Made by a program: the position numbers and the translations under genes | Notes under the pieces: generated by a model | Database searches by the model: none | Seen by the model: only the letters and a program-made list of their open reading frames with translations | Told to the model about the DNA's origin: nothing | Part shown: piece after piece, positions 22,601 through 30,600 of the stretch | Layout: every line of letters starts with the position of its first letter | How positions within the stretch are numbered: position 1 is the first letter of the stretch | NCBI GenBank assembly: GCA_910588615.1 | Contig: CAJUOI010000025.1 | Location: 1-30,600, forward strand | Length of the DNA stretch: 30,600 nt | DNA from: an uncultured Christensenellaceae bacterium | GTDB lineage: Bacteria > Bacillota > Clostridia > Christensenellales > Borkfalkiaceae | Direction: 5' to 3'

Positions 22601-25568
22601 GACGTTGTTAGCGGCGCTCGGCGTTGCGGGCAAAAGTGTTATCATCCGCGAATCGGCTGAAAACGGCACGGTAACGTGGGGGAAAAACTCTTATACCGCG
22701 GGCGAGAACGTTTCGTGCACGATAGCGGCAAACGAAGGTTATTTTATCGACGCCGTTTTTGTAAACGGATGCGACGTAACCGCTCTTATCGGTGCGGACG
22801 GGACGCTCACGCTGAATGGGTTTACCGCTGTCGAACTCGATTTGAATGCGGTATTCGTCAAGGCGGAAAATCTTGCAACGGTTACGTTGACGGTGGAAGA
22901 CGTTTGGAATGCGGAAGGGCTCGAAGTGACGTTATCGCGCGAAGGCTTTGCGGACATAACGGGCACCGTTGAAAACGGGAAGATCTTCTTGAAGAACGTT
23001 ATGCAGGGCACGTGGACGGTTCGCGCGCAAATATTCGGCGCTCCCGTTACCGCGCAACTGAAAGTCATGGGAGACGTGAATTTCGATCTCGGCAGCTTTT
23101 TCGTATATTCCGATCAGGCAAAGGGCAACGTGAACATTGCTGAGGGCAAACTGACCTATCACGGCGACGCGCGGGAAGATGTGGCGATTAACACTTCGGT
23201 CGAGGGCGACGCTTGGATTTTGGGAAAAGTGAGCTTGTCGAAAGAGGATTTCGATAAAATTATGAACGGCGGGCAAGTTCCGTTCGGCATGTACGTAATG
23301 TTCAGCGACGGTACTTACAAATACGTCAGCCTGAACCTTTCCAACAAGTCGGGCGATATGCACCTTTGCCTGACCGACGGATCTTGGTGGGAAGACAATC
23401 ACACTTGGGGAAACGGTTGCAGCAGCCATTTGGGAACGATCAACCAAGACAATACCTATACGTTGAACAAATACGGTGAAGCGCTCAGGGGCGACGGATT
23501 GTATTATATTCTCAATTACAATGCGTCGACGGGCTATCTTTCCGTCTACTACGCAACGAACCCCGACGACGTGATCCTTGCCAAGGAAATGGGGCACGAC
23601 GGTATCCAAAACGGCACGATCGTGAAATTCGGCGTCAACCGGGGACACGGTTGGGGCGAAACGCCCGTCACGTTCAACGTGGTCGACTTCCGTTACGGCA
23701 AAACGCTTGCGGAAGCGTTCGGAATTGCCGATCAAACGATTGAGGTCACGGGCGCCGGACAGAAAGAAAACGGAACGGTCACGGTGAGCGAAACCAAACG
23801 CGGCGGCAACGTAACCGTCACACTGACGCCGGCAAACGGTTATAAAGTGGAGACGTTTACGGTAAACGGTCAATTCGTAGACGTTGCCAAACTTATCGAC
23901 GGAACGTATACATTGGAAGGCTATCTCGGTGCGACGCTAAACGTAGAAGCGACTTTCGCGGAAATCGTAAAGGTAAGTAATTTAAGCATTGTCGGCAATA
24001 AACTCGGCGTCGAGGACAATACGGCAAACGGCTTGACGGCAACGCTTTCCGACGGTATCCATACCTATTCGGGCACGGTGACGAACGGATCGGTCGCGTT
24101 CAATAACGTCGTTACGGGCAAAGGCTATACGCTTTCGATCGAGGGTTTTGTCTCCGCAACCAACCTCGAAGTGCTTCCGGTAACGGGGATCGCAGATACG
24201 CTCACGCTTGTATTCGATACCATGCTAAACATGGCTCAAACGTGGAATTGGGGCGACGGCGGCACGTTCTCGGGCGAATACGGCGAAAAGTATAAGCATA
24301 CGAGCGGCGCAACCATGTGGTACGTAACGAAAGAAAGCTATAACAAAGTAATGATAAAAGCGAACGTCAATACCGATGCAACGGGACGGCAGGGCGTTAT
24401 GGTCAAGTTCGGAGACGAATACGTTCTTGTTCAGCTCGAAACGGTAGGCGGCGGTAGCAGTTATAAAATCAGTTGGAATGATGACGGCGGTTACAGCAGT
24501 TGGGGAACGGGCGTGAAGAACATTACGGGTACTTGGGATGCATTCATCGATCCGCTGTCTTCCGAGCAGGTCGCCGAAATGAAGAAGGGCGAATTGTTTA
24601 TAACGCTTCTCCGCGACGGAAACGTGATTCACGGTTTCGTAAACGACGTTTATTGCTCAACGCTCACGCTTGACGCAAAATATCAAAACGCTGCCTGTCA
24701 GGTCGGTTTCTACGCTACCGATATTAAGGTCAACGCGGAAAGAGAATATTACGTTTCCGCAAACATTCCCGCCGCTTCGGTTGCAATTCCTATGTTCGTT
24801 AACGGAACGGTAACTTCCGAACAGACGAATGGCACGGTCGGCGACGAATTGGCGCTCAAAATAACGCCCGCCGCAGGTTACGCCTGCACGAGTCTGAAAG
24901 TCAACGGCAGGGAGCTTCTTGCGAACAGCATTACGTCGGAAACGGTTATAAAAACGGTGATGTCCGCGAAATTTGATATCGAAGCGACGTTTACGTCAAC
25001 TTTCGTCACGTCAATCGATCTTATTACCGGCAATAATGCGGATATCGACCTCGATGCGGACGTGAACGGCATGAGCGTGTACGGCTATGAGATGTTCGAA
25101 GATGAAAACACCGTTTATGCCAAGGACGAGAATAATCTTTTGGATATCAGCGCGGCGAAGGATCATAAGAACGGATGGGCAGGCGACTTTGATTCGCATG
25201 GTTGGACGGTCGTTTCCAGCGGCAAGAAAGGCGGAGGCGTTTGCATTACGGGCGAGTTCGATATGCAAGTGAAAGTCGTAAAAGGCATGCAGGCGATCCG
25301 TATCTTCGTCGGCGGATGGTGGATGGGAAATCATGGCGGCGTATTTACTTTGCAGGATGCGGAAGGGAACGTATACGCGAAAGTGACCTATCGCTCGGCA
25401 AACGGTTCGGATCCCAACGATATTTTCGTGTTCAACGTGGATACTTCGTCTTGGGAGAATGACGAGAGCCGCGAATTCGTACTGCACTTTAACGGAAACG
25501 GTTTCGATCAGTTACCTTTTGCCGGCGTGCAGATTCTCGGCGAAAATGCGGTCGATTCCGCGGAATAA
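19659..25568 (+). CDS. Giant modular surface lipoprotein with CBM9-like domain and tandem ~365-residue repeats
   Basis: The 1969-residue protein has a lipoprotein signal (LFAAC, Cys25) and a ribosome binding site AAGGAGGA. Residues ~45-270 resemble a CBM9-like (DOMON-type) carbohydrate-binding domain (FKIDGKADEEVY ... GIEMYFAPQG ... GYTIEFFIPWDYV). Then: a short beta repeat (~275-350), a carboxypeptidase-regulatory-like beta domain (~355-420), a LamG-like segment (~425-610) and another beta repeat. Three repeats follow: A (~707-1073), B (~1074-1436) and C (~1437-1783, divergent); A and B share GLY(F/Y)(V/I)L.YNA.TG, FRYGKTL and QG(R/T)W.V. Each repeat ends in an InlB-type segment (...PANGYKVETFTVNGQ). 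The last ~185 residues form another binding-type domain. No catalytic motif and no LPXTG anchor. Probably a lipid-anchored glycan-binding scaffold. Confidence 0.85.
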   Translation: MNRKRKTAVVALLSVFAMTTLFAACEASKNITEVPTDKDYGYNNPDRVYAQPDEGFKIDGKADEEVYKNSKWVYLHNQNGTNTVDLAMTSHFGEKGMYFVYDVTENTPIYVNPDRASYINSGIEMYFAPQGITSMSNDHVYEIDLEATGTVSFKKTSGYVGSWVDVQSTDAIMAYAASELKGGEVNSGNCFGYTIEFFIPWDYVQWLGMNPATMKEETVSVSPVHITSYNYNGTDHEIDRYWYPFATQLGGDGFHNVGQYFKFGKDGVAGTVPVSYVQGDHCTVSGPAAALPGLPVTVTLTPEEGYAVSAFTRNGNDYLKFLNYNEDGSATYTVTCEEGMSFSATAEQVVSGNKTLTGKINLKKAGGDTLSGLSATYADVDGEHTLPLSADGTFELKDLPQAYYTITAEKSGYGRITRGIYLNRNIDTQIDLEYGTFDIVEGSCWDIENANEGYLIKKGGRGVILSKNIYDTVYAEASLHYDDTLAASSNVNDDIEQRSGIRMKFSGGKSWSVTLIRSGDAYGVMYAKHNNDFIFGWSTVYVLNAKEIAKYKSGNGINLGILRDGTTAYIYLDGEIIHTENLAPEGVKADERVQIGFEGFYYNTQPQIIPYAIRDDHANEVAIVKDKEEGATVSVSGVSKVGENVTLVIEKNNASHVLLSLLVNGVEMSGSVRTDLPTTDYLIIAENTSLTLNIEVVYGTPQEITANIAVDGAWNANGIEFTFTNAADETNVKTAVVANNKMRIENMLQGRWLVTANVFGKNVELGSYSVVSTAEKKLDVENVFIGGKKLDPSVIDLSTGSFVYHSSINEDYSIRINEAGDAFLAAKIKLSAEDRAKLLRGGEVSFGMYMTVEDANGKPTTHWTDIWIKNVGNDNWLTIRTDFGWEEKICNPFTAQVSSNEYSKALFGNGLYFVLQYNATTGAMETYLGSNDYSVKRLRDWKDDANLFPAGGTVVQAGFRDNLAWGETGVSAQVEGFRYGKTLLAALGVAGKSVIIRESAENGTVTWGKNSYTAGENVSCTIAANEGYFIDAVFVNGCDVTALIGADGTLTLNGFTAVELDLNAVFVKAENLATVTLTVEDVWNAEGLEVTLSREGFADITGTVENGKIFLKNVMQGTWTVRAQIFGAPVTAQLKVMGDVNFDLGSFFVYSDQAKGNVNIAEGKLTYHGDAREDVAINTSVEGDAWILGKVSLSKEDFDKIMNGGQVPFGMYVMFSDGTYKYVSLNLSNKSGDMHLCLTDGSWWEDNHTWGNGCSSHLGTINQDNTYTLNKYGEALRGDGLYYILNYNASTGYLSVYYATNPDDVILAKEMGHDGIQNGTIVKFGVNRGHGWGETPVTFNVVDFRYGKTLAEAFGIADQTIEVTGAGQKENGTVTVSETKRGGNVTVTLTPANGYKVETFTVNGQFVDVAKLIDGTYTLEGYLGATLNVEATFAEIVKVSNLSIVGNKLGVEDNTANGLTATLSDGIHTYSGTVTNGSVAFNNVVTGKGYTLSIEGFVSATNLEVLPVTGIADTLTLVFDTMLNMAQTWNWGDGGTFSGEYGEKYKHTSGATMWYVTKESYNKVMIKANVNTDATGRQGVMVKFGDEYVLVQLETVGGGSSYKISWNDDGGYSSWGTGVKNITGTWDAFIDPLSSEQVAEMKKGELFITLLRDGNVIHGFVNDVYCSTLTLDAKYQNAACQVGFYATDIKVNAEREYYVSANIPAASVAIPMFVNGTVTSEQTNGTVGDELALKITPAAGYACTSLKVNGRELLANSITSETVIKTVMSAKFDIEATFTSTFVTSIDLITGNNADIDLDADVNGMSVYGYEMFEDENTVYAKDENNLLDISAAKDHKNGWAGDFDSHGWTVVSSGKKGGGVCITGEFDMQVKVVKGMQAIRIFVGGWWMGNHGGVFTLQDAEGNVYAKVTYRSANGSDPNDIFVFNVDTSSWENDESREFVLHFNGNGFDQLPFAGVQILGENAVDSAE

Positions 25569-25598
25569 CAAGCGGATAAAAATCTTAAGAAAAGAAAA

Positions 25599-25630
25599 AC
25601 GGGGCGGCGGTTTCTGCCGTCCCGTCTTTT
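25599..25630 (+). terminator. Internal terminator between the giant lipoprotein and GH3 genes
   Basis: ACGGGGCGGC (25599-25608) pairs with GCCGTCCCGT (25616-25625), with one G-T pair, and CTTTTC follows. It would lower transcription of the cytoplasmic enzymes relative to the surface proteins, or end the operon if a second promoter drives GH3. Confidence 0.6.
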
Positions 25631-25661
25631 CGCAAATAACATTTTAAAAAGGAAAAATAAC

Positions 25662-27677
25662 ATGAACAAAACACTCAACAACCTGACGACGGAAGAAAAA
25701 TTACGCTTGATCTGCGGAAAAGATTGCTGGCATACCTGCGACTTCGACGGAAAGCTGCCGTTTATCAGGGTAACGGATGCAAGCATGGGCGTGCGTATGC
25801 CCGTTGATCCCGAACAATGGAGCAGCGGCGATAAACCTTCCGTATCCTATCCGTCTATGCAGATGCTTGCCAACACATGGAATTTGGAAATTGTAAAAAC
25901 ATACGCCGAATGCGTGGCGGACGACTGTTTGGATTACGGCGCGGATATTTTGTTGGGGCCGGGGGTGAACATCAAGCGCTCGCCGCTTTGCGGGCGGAAC
26001 TTCGAATATTTTTCGGAAGACCCTTATCTTGCGGGTACGCTTGCAAAACAATACATTGCGGCTATGCAAAGCGAAGGTGCAGGTGCGTGCGTCAAGCATT
26101 TTTGCTGCAACAACCTCGAGTATAACCGCTTGCAGCAGTCGAGCGAGGTGGACGAACGGACGCTACGCGAAATCTATTACAGACCGTTTGAAATTGCCTG
26201 TGAGGCAAAGCCCGTGAGCTTAATGTCGAGTTACAACCGCATTAACGGCGTGCTTGGCTCGGAATACAAAAAAGGTTACGACGTGCTGCGCAAGGAATAC
26301 GGGTTCGACGGGTTGATCGTTTCGGATTGGGATGCGGTACGCGACAGAACGAAGGCGGCGCAGGCGGGGTGCGATTTGGAAATGCCGTTCCACCCCGAGC
26401 ATTACGACGCGCTCGTTGCCGATTACAAGGCGGGTAAAATTACCGATGCGGAAATCGACGTCTGCGCGCAGCGCGTGCTCGATCTTGTGTACCGCTGCAA
26501 AGCGTTGCAGGCGGGGAAGACGCGCAATTTTACGCAGCAGGAACGGCTTGCGTTTACGCAGACGGCAGAGGAAGAGGGCATTGTGCTCTTGAAGAACAAC
26601 GGCGTGCTGCCCCTGAAAAAGGGACAAAGTCTGAGTATGTGCGGTTGGTTCGCGCGTCCGTGCGCGTACGAACGGAAAAAACCCGAGTTGATCTGCGGCG
26701 GCGGTTCGGGCAGGGTGGAACGGTTGACGCCTATGTTCGATATGCTCGAAATCATGCAGAGAGTGCACGGCGGCAAAATAACGTATGAGGCTGCGTTCTC
26801 CGAGGACGGCGTGGACAGTTCGTTTATGATCCCCGGAAATGCCGTAGATAATGCGGCGGAAAGCGACGTGAACATCGTATTTGCGGGCACGGGCGCGCGC
26901 ATCGAGAGCGAGGGCGGCGACAGACACGCCATGAAGCTCGAAAACACCGCACCTACGCGCGCAATTTTGGATACAGCAGCAGTCAATCCCAACACGATCG
27001 TGGTGCTGTTTGCGGGTACGGCGATCGACATGAGCGATTGGATCGATGAGGTGGCGGCGGTTTTGTACGTCGGGTTCCCCGGCGAAAAGGGAGGCGAGGC
27101 AATCGCCAACGTATTGACGGGCAAAGTGAATCCGAGCGGAAAACTCAGCGAAACCTTTCCGCTCTCTTATGAGGATACGCCTGCGGCAAAGGGATATATC
27201 GACAGCAAAGTCACACGCTACGAAGAGGGATTGGACGTCGGTTACCGCTATTATGATACATACGGCATTCCCGTTTTATTTCCCTTCGGGCACGGACTTT
27301 CCTATTCGGAGTTTGAATATTCCAAGATTGAACTTGTCAAAAAAGACGGCTGTTCGCTTGAAGTTTGTTATCATATTTCGAATGCGTCGCAGACGGACGG
27401 AAAAGAGGTATCGCAGGTCTATGTGCGCGCGATGAGTTCGTACGTCTACCGTCCGTTTAAGGAACTGAAAGGTTTTACAAAGACGCTCGTCAAAGCGGGC
27501 GCAACGCAAAAAGTTTCGGTGCTGCTCGATCGACGCGCATTCGAGTATTGGTCGGTTTCGGAAAACGGTTGGGACGTCGAAGACGGTATTTACGAAATTA
27601 TCGTCGGCGCTTCCGTTGCAGATGAGAAATTGAAAGCGAAAATCAAAATAAAAGGCGGCGTGATCGCCGTTCTGTAG
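25662..27677 (+). CDS. GH3-family glycoside hydrolase, cytoplasmic
   Basis: The 671-residue protein has no signal peptide, so it acts inside the cell on imported oligosaccharides. The GH3 landmarks are present: GVNIKRSPLCGRNFEYFSEDPYLAG (~101-125), KHF at 145-147, and VSDWDAV with Asp222 as the nucleophile. Glu417 in ESEGGDR is the candidate acid/base in the second domain. A fibronectin-III-like end (~570-671) completes the usual GH3 three-domain layout, as in beta-glucosidases and beta-xylosidases. The ribosome binding site is AAAGGAAA. It follows a terminator-like hairpin by ~30 bases and is 8 bases from the GH31 gene. Beta-glucosidase or beta-xylosidase is likely; N-acetylglucosaminidase cannot be excluded. 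Confidence 0.9.
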   Translation: MNKTLNNLTTEEKLRLICGKDCWHTCDFDGKLPFIRVTDASMGVRMPVDPEQWSSGDKPSVSYPSMQMLANTWNLEIVKTYAECVADDCLDYGADILLGPGVNIKRSPLCGRNFEYFSEDPYLAGTLAKQYIAAMQSEGAGACVKHFCCNNLEYNRLQQSSEVDERTLREIYYRPFEIACEAKPVSLMSSYNRINGVLGSEYKKGYDVLRKEYGFDGLIVSDWDAVRDRTKAAQAGCDLEMPFHPEHYDALVADYKAGKITDAEIDVCAQRVLDLVYRCKALQAGKTRNFTQQERLAFTQTAEEEGIVLLKNNGVLPLKKGQSLSMCGWFARPCAYERKKPELICGGGSGRVERLTPMFDMLEIMQRVHGGKITYEAAFSEDGVDSSFMIPGNAVDNAAESDVNIVFAGTGARIESEGGDRHAMKLENTAPTRAILDTAAVNPNTIVVLFAGTAIDMSDWIDEVAAVLYVGFPGEKGGEAIANVLTGKVNPSGKLSETFPLSYEDTPAAKGYIDSKVTRYEEGLDVGYRYYDTYGIPVLFPFGHGLSYSEFEYSKIELVKKDGCSLEVCYHISNASQTDGKEVSQVYVRAMSSYVYRPFKELKGFTKTLVKAGATQKVSVLLDRRAFEYWSVSENGWDVEDGIYEIIVGASVADEKLKAKIKIKGGVIAVL

Positions 27678-27685
27678 GTAGTATT

Positions 27686-30196
27686 ATGGAACAAATTATT
27701 TACGGCAATATCCGCGTGCAGTTTTTGAGCGAAAATACCGTGCGCATCGAGTACGGAAAGAACGGAACGTTCTGCGACGAAAACACGTTTTTTATTCCGA
27801 ACCGAACGGCGTTTACGGGCGGCGTTTCTCATTTGCGGGAAGGCAACGTAATTCGTTTCGGAGAATATGAATTGTATCTGCCCGAAAATGCACAATCGCT
27901 TGCGGGCGTACGGTTAGAAAAGAACGGCAAGGAAGTTTATACATACAAAGAACTTGCAAACAGCGGAGAATTGCCTGCTTTGGGGAACACGCCCGAAGCG
28001 TTCGCGCTTTCGGATACGCCGCGTATCATCGTTCCCGAGGGAGGATATTCCGTCAACCGCAAGGGCGAATATACGGTCGAAGAAAACGTGGAAGATATTT
28101 ATCTGTTGCTGTGCGGGGGCGATGCGAAGAAGCTGCGCAAGCTCTACGTTGAACTCACGGGTAAGTGCGAGCTTGTGCGTCTTTCCACGCTCGGCGGTTG
28201 GAACTCTAAATATTACGCTTATTCGGAAGAAGGAGCGAAACAACTCATTTTGGATTACGAGGCGCATAATATTCCGCTCGAAAATATGGTGCTCGACACC
28301 GATTGGCGTGCGGCGTCCGACCGCGGAATCGGGTACGATGTCGACACCAAGCTGTTTCCCGATATGAAACGGTTTATGGATTTCGCGCATGCGCACGGCG
28401 TGGAAATCATGTTCAACGACCACCCCGAACCCGTAGACGGGGCGGAAAGCGTGTTCTCGCCCGAAGAGATCGCTTACCGCGAAGAAAAGTTGTTGCAGGT
28501 CATGGAAACGGGCTTGGATACCTGGTGGTACGATCGGAATTGGCATACCAAATTGAAGAGTCCGTCGAAAGGCGTCAATCACGAAACGCTAGGCTTGTAT
28601 CTGTTCGAGGACGTTACGCGGCATCACTATCAAAAACAGGCGAACGATCAAAAGATTTACCGCCGTCCCGTACTGATGGGCAACGTCGACAACGTGGCGA
28701 ACGGGTGCTATCTGAATATTTATTCGAGTGCAAGTCACCGCTATTCCATTCAGTGGACGGGGGATATCGACAGCACGCCCGACGCGCTTTCGCAGGAAGT
28801 CGACACCATGTTAAAGTGCACGAATAACTGCATTCTCTACGTGAACGCCGATTGCGGCGGACATTTAGGCAATCCCGATAAAGAGGAATTTATCCGTTGG
28901 ATGCAGTTTGGAACGCTGTCGCCCGTGTTCCGCCCGCACTGCACGAACGTCGTGGAACGTTTCCGCGAGCCGTGGGTGTACGACAAAGAAACCGAGGATA
29001 TCGTGCGCGAGTATAACAATTTGCGTTACCGTTTGCTGCCGGTTATTTATAAAAACGCTTATCACGCATACGAAAGCGGCGAGCCGATTTTTAAGGCGCT
29101 CGGCTTCGAGTATCCGAACGATAAAGAGGCGTTAAAGCGGAACGACGAATATATGCTCGGGAGTAATTTGTTGATTGCGCCGATTGGGGGCACGTATCCC
29201 GCGCCTGTTGCAAGCGAAAATTATAAAATTTCGGTAAAAGCGACGTTCTTCGACGGCACGGAGTTAAAAGGCGATCCGATCGCCCAAACCAAGTGGAAAA
29301 CGCTTGAAATGGTGCTCAATCACGTATCGCCCGAAGAAGGCGTGCCCGTTTATAATTTCTCCGCGCGGTTTGAAACGTCGTTGTGCTTCAAAACGAAAAC
29401 GAAGCTTTATATCAAATGTGACGATGGTTGCACGGTGTGGGTAGATGGAAAGAAAGTTCACGAGGATCATACGCTGCATTCCGCCATGCTCTTCCCGCTT
29501 TGCGAAGTGAGCGCGAACGAAGAGCATGAAATCAAGATCGAATATTTTCAAGCGGGCGGCGAAGCAAGCTGCGTTTTGTGCGCTAAGGAGGTACAAAGCG
29601 AAACGGGCAAGTGCGTTTATCTGCCTGCCGGAAAATGGCTGGCTCCGTTCAACGGCAAAATTTACGCGGGAGAAAGAACGGTTACGCGTGAATACGGTTT
29701 GCGTGAAACGCCTCTGTTTGTGCGTCTCGGCGCATTGATCCCGCTTGCATACGCGGCGCATAATACCAAAGAGCAGAAATGGGATAAATTAGTATACGAC
29801 TTTTATCCCTGCAAGGATGCGGCGGACGAGGGATATCTTTACGAGGACGATACCGAAACGACGGCATACAAATACGGGCAGTTCCGCAAGAGTGCATACA
29901 GAGTGGAGTATTGCAAAGAATGCAACGCTTACGTTATAAATCTTTCCAAAGCAGAGGGGACGTTCGCGGGAGAGAAATGTTTTAACGAGCGTGAAATTAC
30001 GTTCAAGGTGCATTTGTTAAGCGAGCAAATCAAGCGCGTGACCGTGAACGGAAAAAAAGTTGATTTTAAGGTTGTAAAAAAGGATGCTTTCGCCTTCCCC
30101 TTGAACGCGGGTGAAGCCGCACCCGATGGCAACGTAATCTGCGTACCAATCAAAACCGACGTATCAAAAGATTATGAAATAAAATTTTATCTGTAA
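27686..30196 (+). CDS. GH31-family glycoside hydrolase with PA14-like insertion
   Basis: The 836-residue protein has no signal peptide. GH31 catalytic residues are visible: Asp283 in WWYDRNW (nucleophile) and Asp360 in WTGDIDS (acid/base), with supporting DTDWR near 211 and FRPHC near 415. The N-terminal ~150 residues are the usual beta-sandwich. Residues ~538-631 look like a PA14-type beta domain (FKTKTKLYIKCDDGCTVWVDGKKVHED), inserted after the barrel, before the C-terminal sandwich domains (FVRLGALIPLAYA). GH31 enzymes include alpha-glucosidases, alpha-xylosidases and alpha-galactosidases; the active-site text here differs from standard alpha-glucosidase (WxDMNE), so an alpha-xylosidase or alpha-galactosidase-type activity is more likely, but this is inferred. 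It begins 8 bases after GH3 and closes the locus. Confidence 0.87.
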   Translation: MEQIIYGNIRVQFLSENTVRIEYGKNGTFCDENTFFIPNRTAFTGGVSHLREGNVIRFGEYELYLPENAQSLAGVRLEKNGKEVYTYKELANSGELPALGNTPEAFALSDTPRIIVPEGGYSVNRKGEYTVEENVEDIYLLLCGGDAKKLRKLYVELTGKCELVRLSTLGGWNSKYYAYSEEGAKQLILDYEAHNIPLENMVLDTDWRAASDRGIGYDVDTKLFPDMKRFMDFAHAHGVEIMFNDHPEPVDGAESVFSPEEIAYREEKLLQVMETGLDTWWYDRNWHTKLKSPSKGVNHETLGLYLFEDVTRHHYQKQANDQKIYRRPVLMGNVDNVANGCYLNIYSSASHRYSIQWTGDIDSTPDALSQEVDTMLKCTNNCILYVNADCGGHLGNPDKEEFIRWMQFGTLSPVFRPHCTNVVERFREPWVYDKETEDIVREYNNLRYRLLPVIYKNAYHAYESGEPIFKALGFEYPNDKEALKRNDEYMLGSNLLIAPIGGTYPAPVASENYKISVKATFFDGTELKGDPIAQTKWKTLEMVLNHVSPEEGVPVYNFSARFETSLCFKTKTKLYIKCDDGCTVWVDGKKVHEDHTLHSAMLFPLCEVSANEEHEIKIEYFQAGGEASCVLCAKEVQSETGKCVYLPAGKWLAPFNGKIYAGERTVTREYGLRETPLFVRLGALIPLAYAAHNTKEQKWDKLVYDFYPCKDAADEGYLYEDDTETTAYKYGQFRKSAYRVEYCKECNAYVINLSKAEGTFAGEKCFNEREITFKVHLLSEQIKRVTVNGKKVDFKVVKKDAFAFPLNAGEAAPDGNVICVPIKTDVSKDYEIKFYL

Positions 30197-30582
30197 GAAA
30201 CACAATGAGTTAGCTTATTGCTGAGAATAAGCGAAGAATCGTAAGTGTTATTTTAAGGGATTCAGCGTTCGTATTGAAATAGCTGGGAAATAAGTATCGA
30301 GCATTAGACTTGCGGCGTGAAGAACGAGCCGTATTATATGCGTCAGTTCGCATTTCCCTTGGTATACAACTAGAATGTAACGAAACTCGATAGTCTTTTA
30401 GTAATTCGCTTTTCATCTAAGAGGGTTTTTCTACCCGTTATGGCGATATAAATGAACTATAAAAAATCCTCGACGGCAAAACGCCTTCGAGGATTTTTTA
30501 TATGTTTTTTTAGCTGTGAAATAACCTTGCGCAACGCTTATTCAGAATGGTGGCAGAAAAACGAAGAAGGAGGTGATATCGG
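30197..30582. other. Gene-free stretch after the glycan locus
   Basis: It contains a small hairpin (30213-30232; GCTTATT and AATAAGC), a nested inverted repeat GGGAA (30285-30289)/TTCCC (30354-30358) around ATGCG/CGCAT, the locus terminator, and the ribosome binding site of the next gene. A 68-residue minus-strand open frame (30210-30416) has no ribosome binding site and no recognisable domain. Confidence 0.45.
30461..30499. terminator. Strong bidirectional terminator closing the glycan locus
   Basis: AAAAAATCCTCGA (30461-30473) and TCGAGGATTTTTT (30487-30499) form a perfect 13-bp stem with an inner GGC/GCC pair. The A run on one side and the T run on the other make it work in both directions. 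Confidence 0.85.
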
Positions 30583-30600
30583 GTGCGGGCGAACGAACGC
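30583..30600 (+). CDS. Start of the next gene (partial)
   Basis: A very strong ribosome binding site GAAGGAGGTGAT (30564-30576) lies ~8 bases before GTG at 30583, which reads M-R-A-N-E-R to the window edge. Nothing can be said of its product. Confidence 0.4.

Noticed and set aside
30315..30350. GAGCCGTATTATATGCG recalled a group II intron domain V
   Set aside because: The matching ACGGTTC half is absent and no reverse-transcriptase gene is upstream.
30285..30358. GGGAAAT...ATTTCCC around 74 bases looked like a tRNA acceptor stem
   Set aside because: No TTC-A-type T loop, no D-arm consensus and no CCA-compatible end; the T-arm position is occupied by other bases.
30561..30576. AGAAGGAGGTGAT looked like the complement of a 16S rRNA 3' end
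   Set aside because: The following bases do not continue like a 16S gene end on the minus strand (expected GATCCAGCC). It is explained as a strong ribosome binding site for the GTG at 30583.
1..30600. CRISPR array, tRNA or rRNA genes
   Set aside because: No regularly spaced identical repeats with unique spacers, and no tRNA or rRNA consensus segments were seen on either strand.

Overview
The window looks like a chromosomal segment from a Firmicutes bacterium of class Clostridia. This rests on strong AAGGAGG ribosome binding sites, many Gram-positive lipoproteins with an L-x-A-C type lipobox, ABC sugar importers without their own ATPase, and GC-rich hairpin terminators with T tracts. The genus cannot be read from the sequence; the lipoprotein style resembles gut Clostridia such as Christensenellales, but that is only an impression.

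Region 1 (1-2290) is the end of a phage- or plasmid-like replication module. It holds a string of tightly packed small genes: a partial gene, an acidic/lysine-rich protein, a small winged-helix protein, a Cys-rich mini-protein, and a replication-initiator-like protein that ends in the zinc motif of DnaC/DnaI helicase loaders but has no AAA+ domain. Hairpins, two 22-23 bp direct repeats and an AT-rich patch follow, which together could be an origin.

Region 2 (about 2790-7490) is a compact mobile element. It has a blasticidin-S/cytidine-deaminase-like gene on the minus strand, then on the plus strand a 45-residue protein, a HUH rolling-circle Rep and a large serine recombinase. The non-coding DNA between these genes is full of long inverted repeats, including a 159-bp one between rep and the recombinase that looks like a single-strand origin.

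Region 3 (7476-11394) has a second, related large serine recombinase pointing tail-to-tail at the first. Divergent from it is an apparent operon of a 51-residue protein (homologous to the 45-residue one), Ku and a ligase-only LigD, that is, a minimal non-homologous end-joining pair.

Region 4 (11458-30499) is a Gram-positive polysaccharide-utilisation locus. An AraC regulator with an apparently leaderless mRNA is divergent from a co-directional gene row: SGNH-hydrolase lipoprotein, a large solute-binding lipoprotein, two sugar permeases, a GH43 lipoprotein, a 1969-residue modular lipoprotein with a CBM9-like domain and ~365-residue tandem repeats, a cytoplasmic GH3 and a cytoplasmic GH31. The logic is outside trimming and binding (SGNH, GH43, giant protein), import of oligosaccharides, then cytoplasmic cleavage (GH3, GH31). 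A xylose/arabinose-containing plant glycan is a reasonable guess for the substrate but is not shown by the sequence. A bidirectional terminator closes the locus, and a strongly predicted ribosome binding site at the right edge starts another gene.
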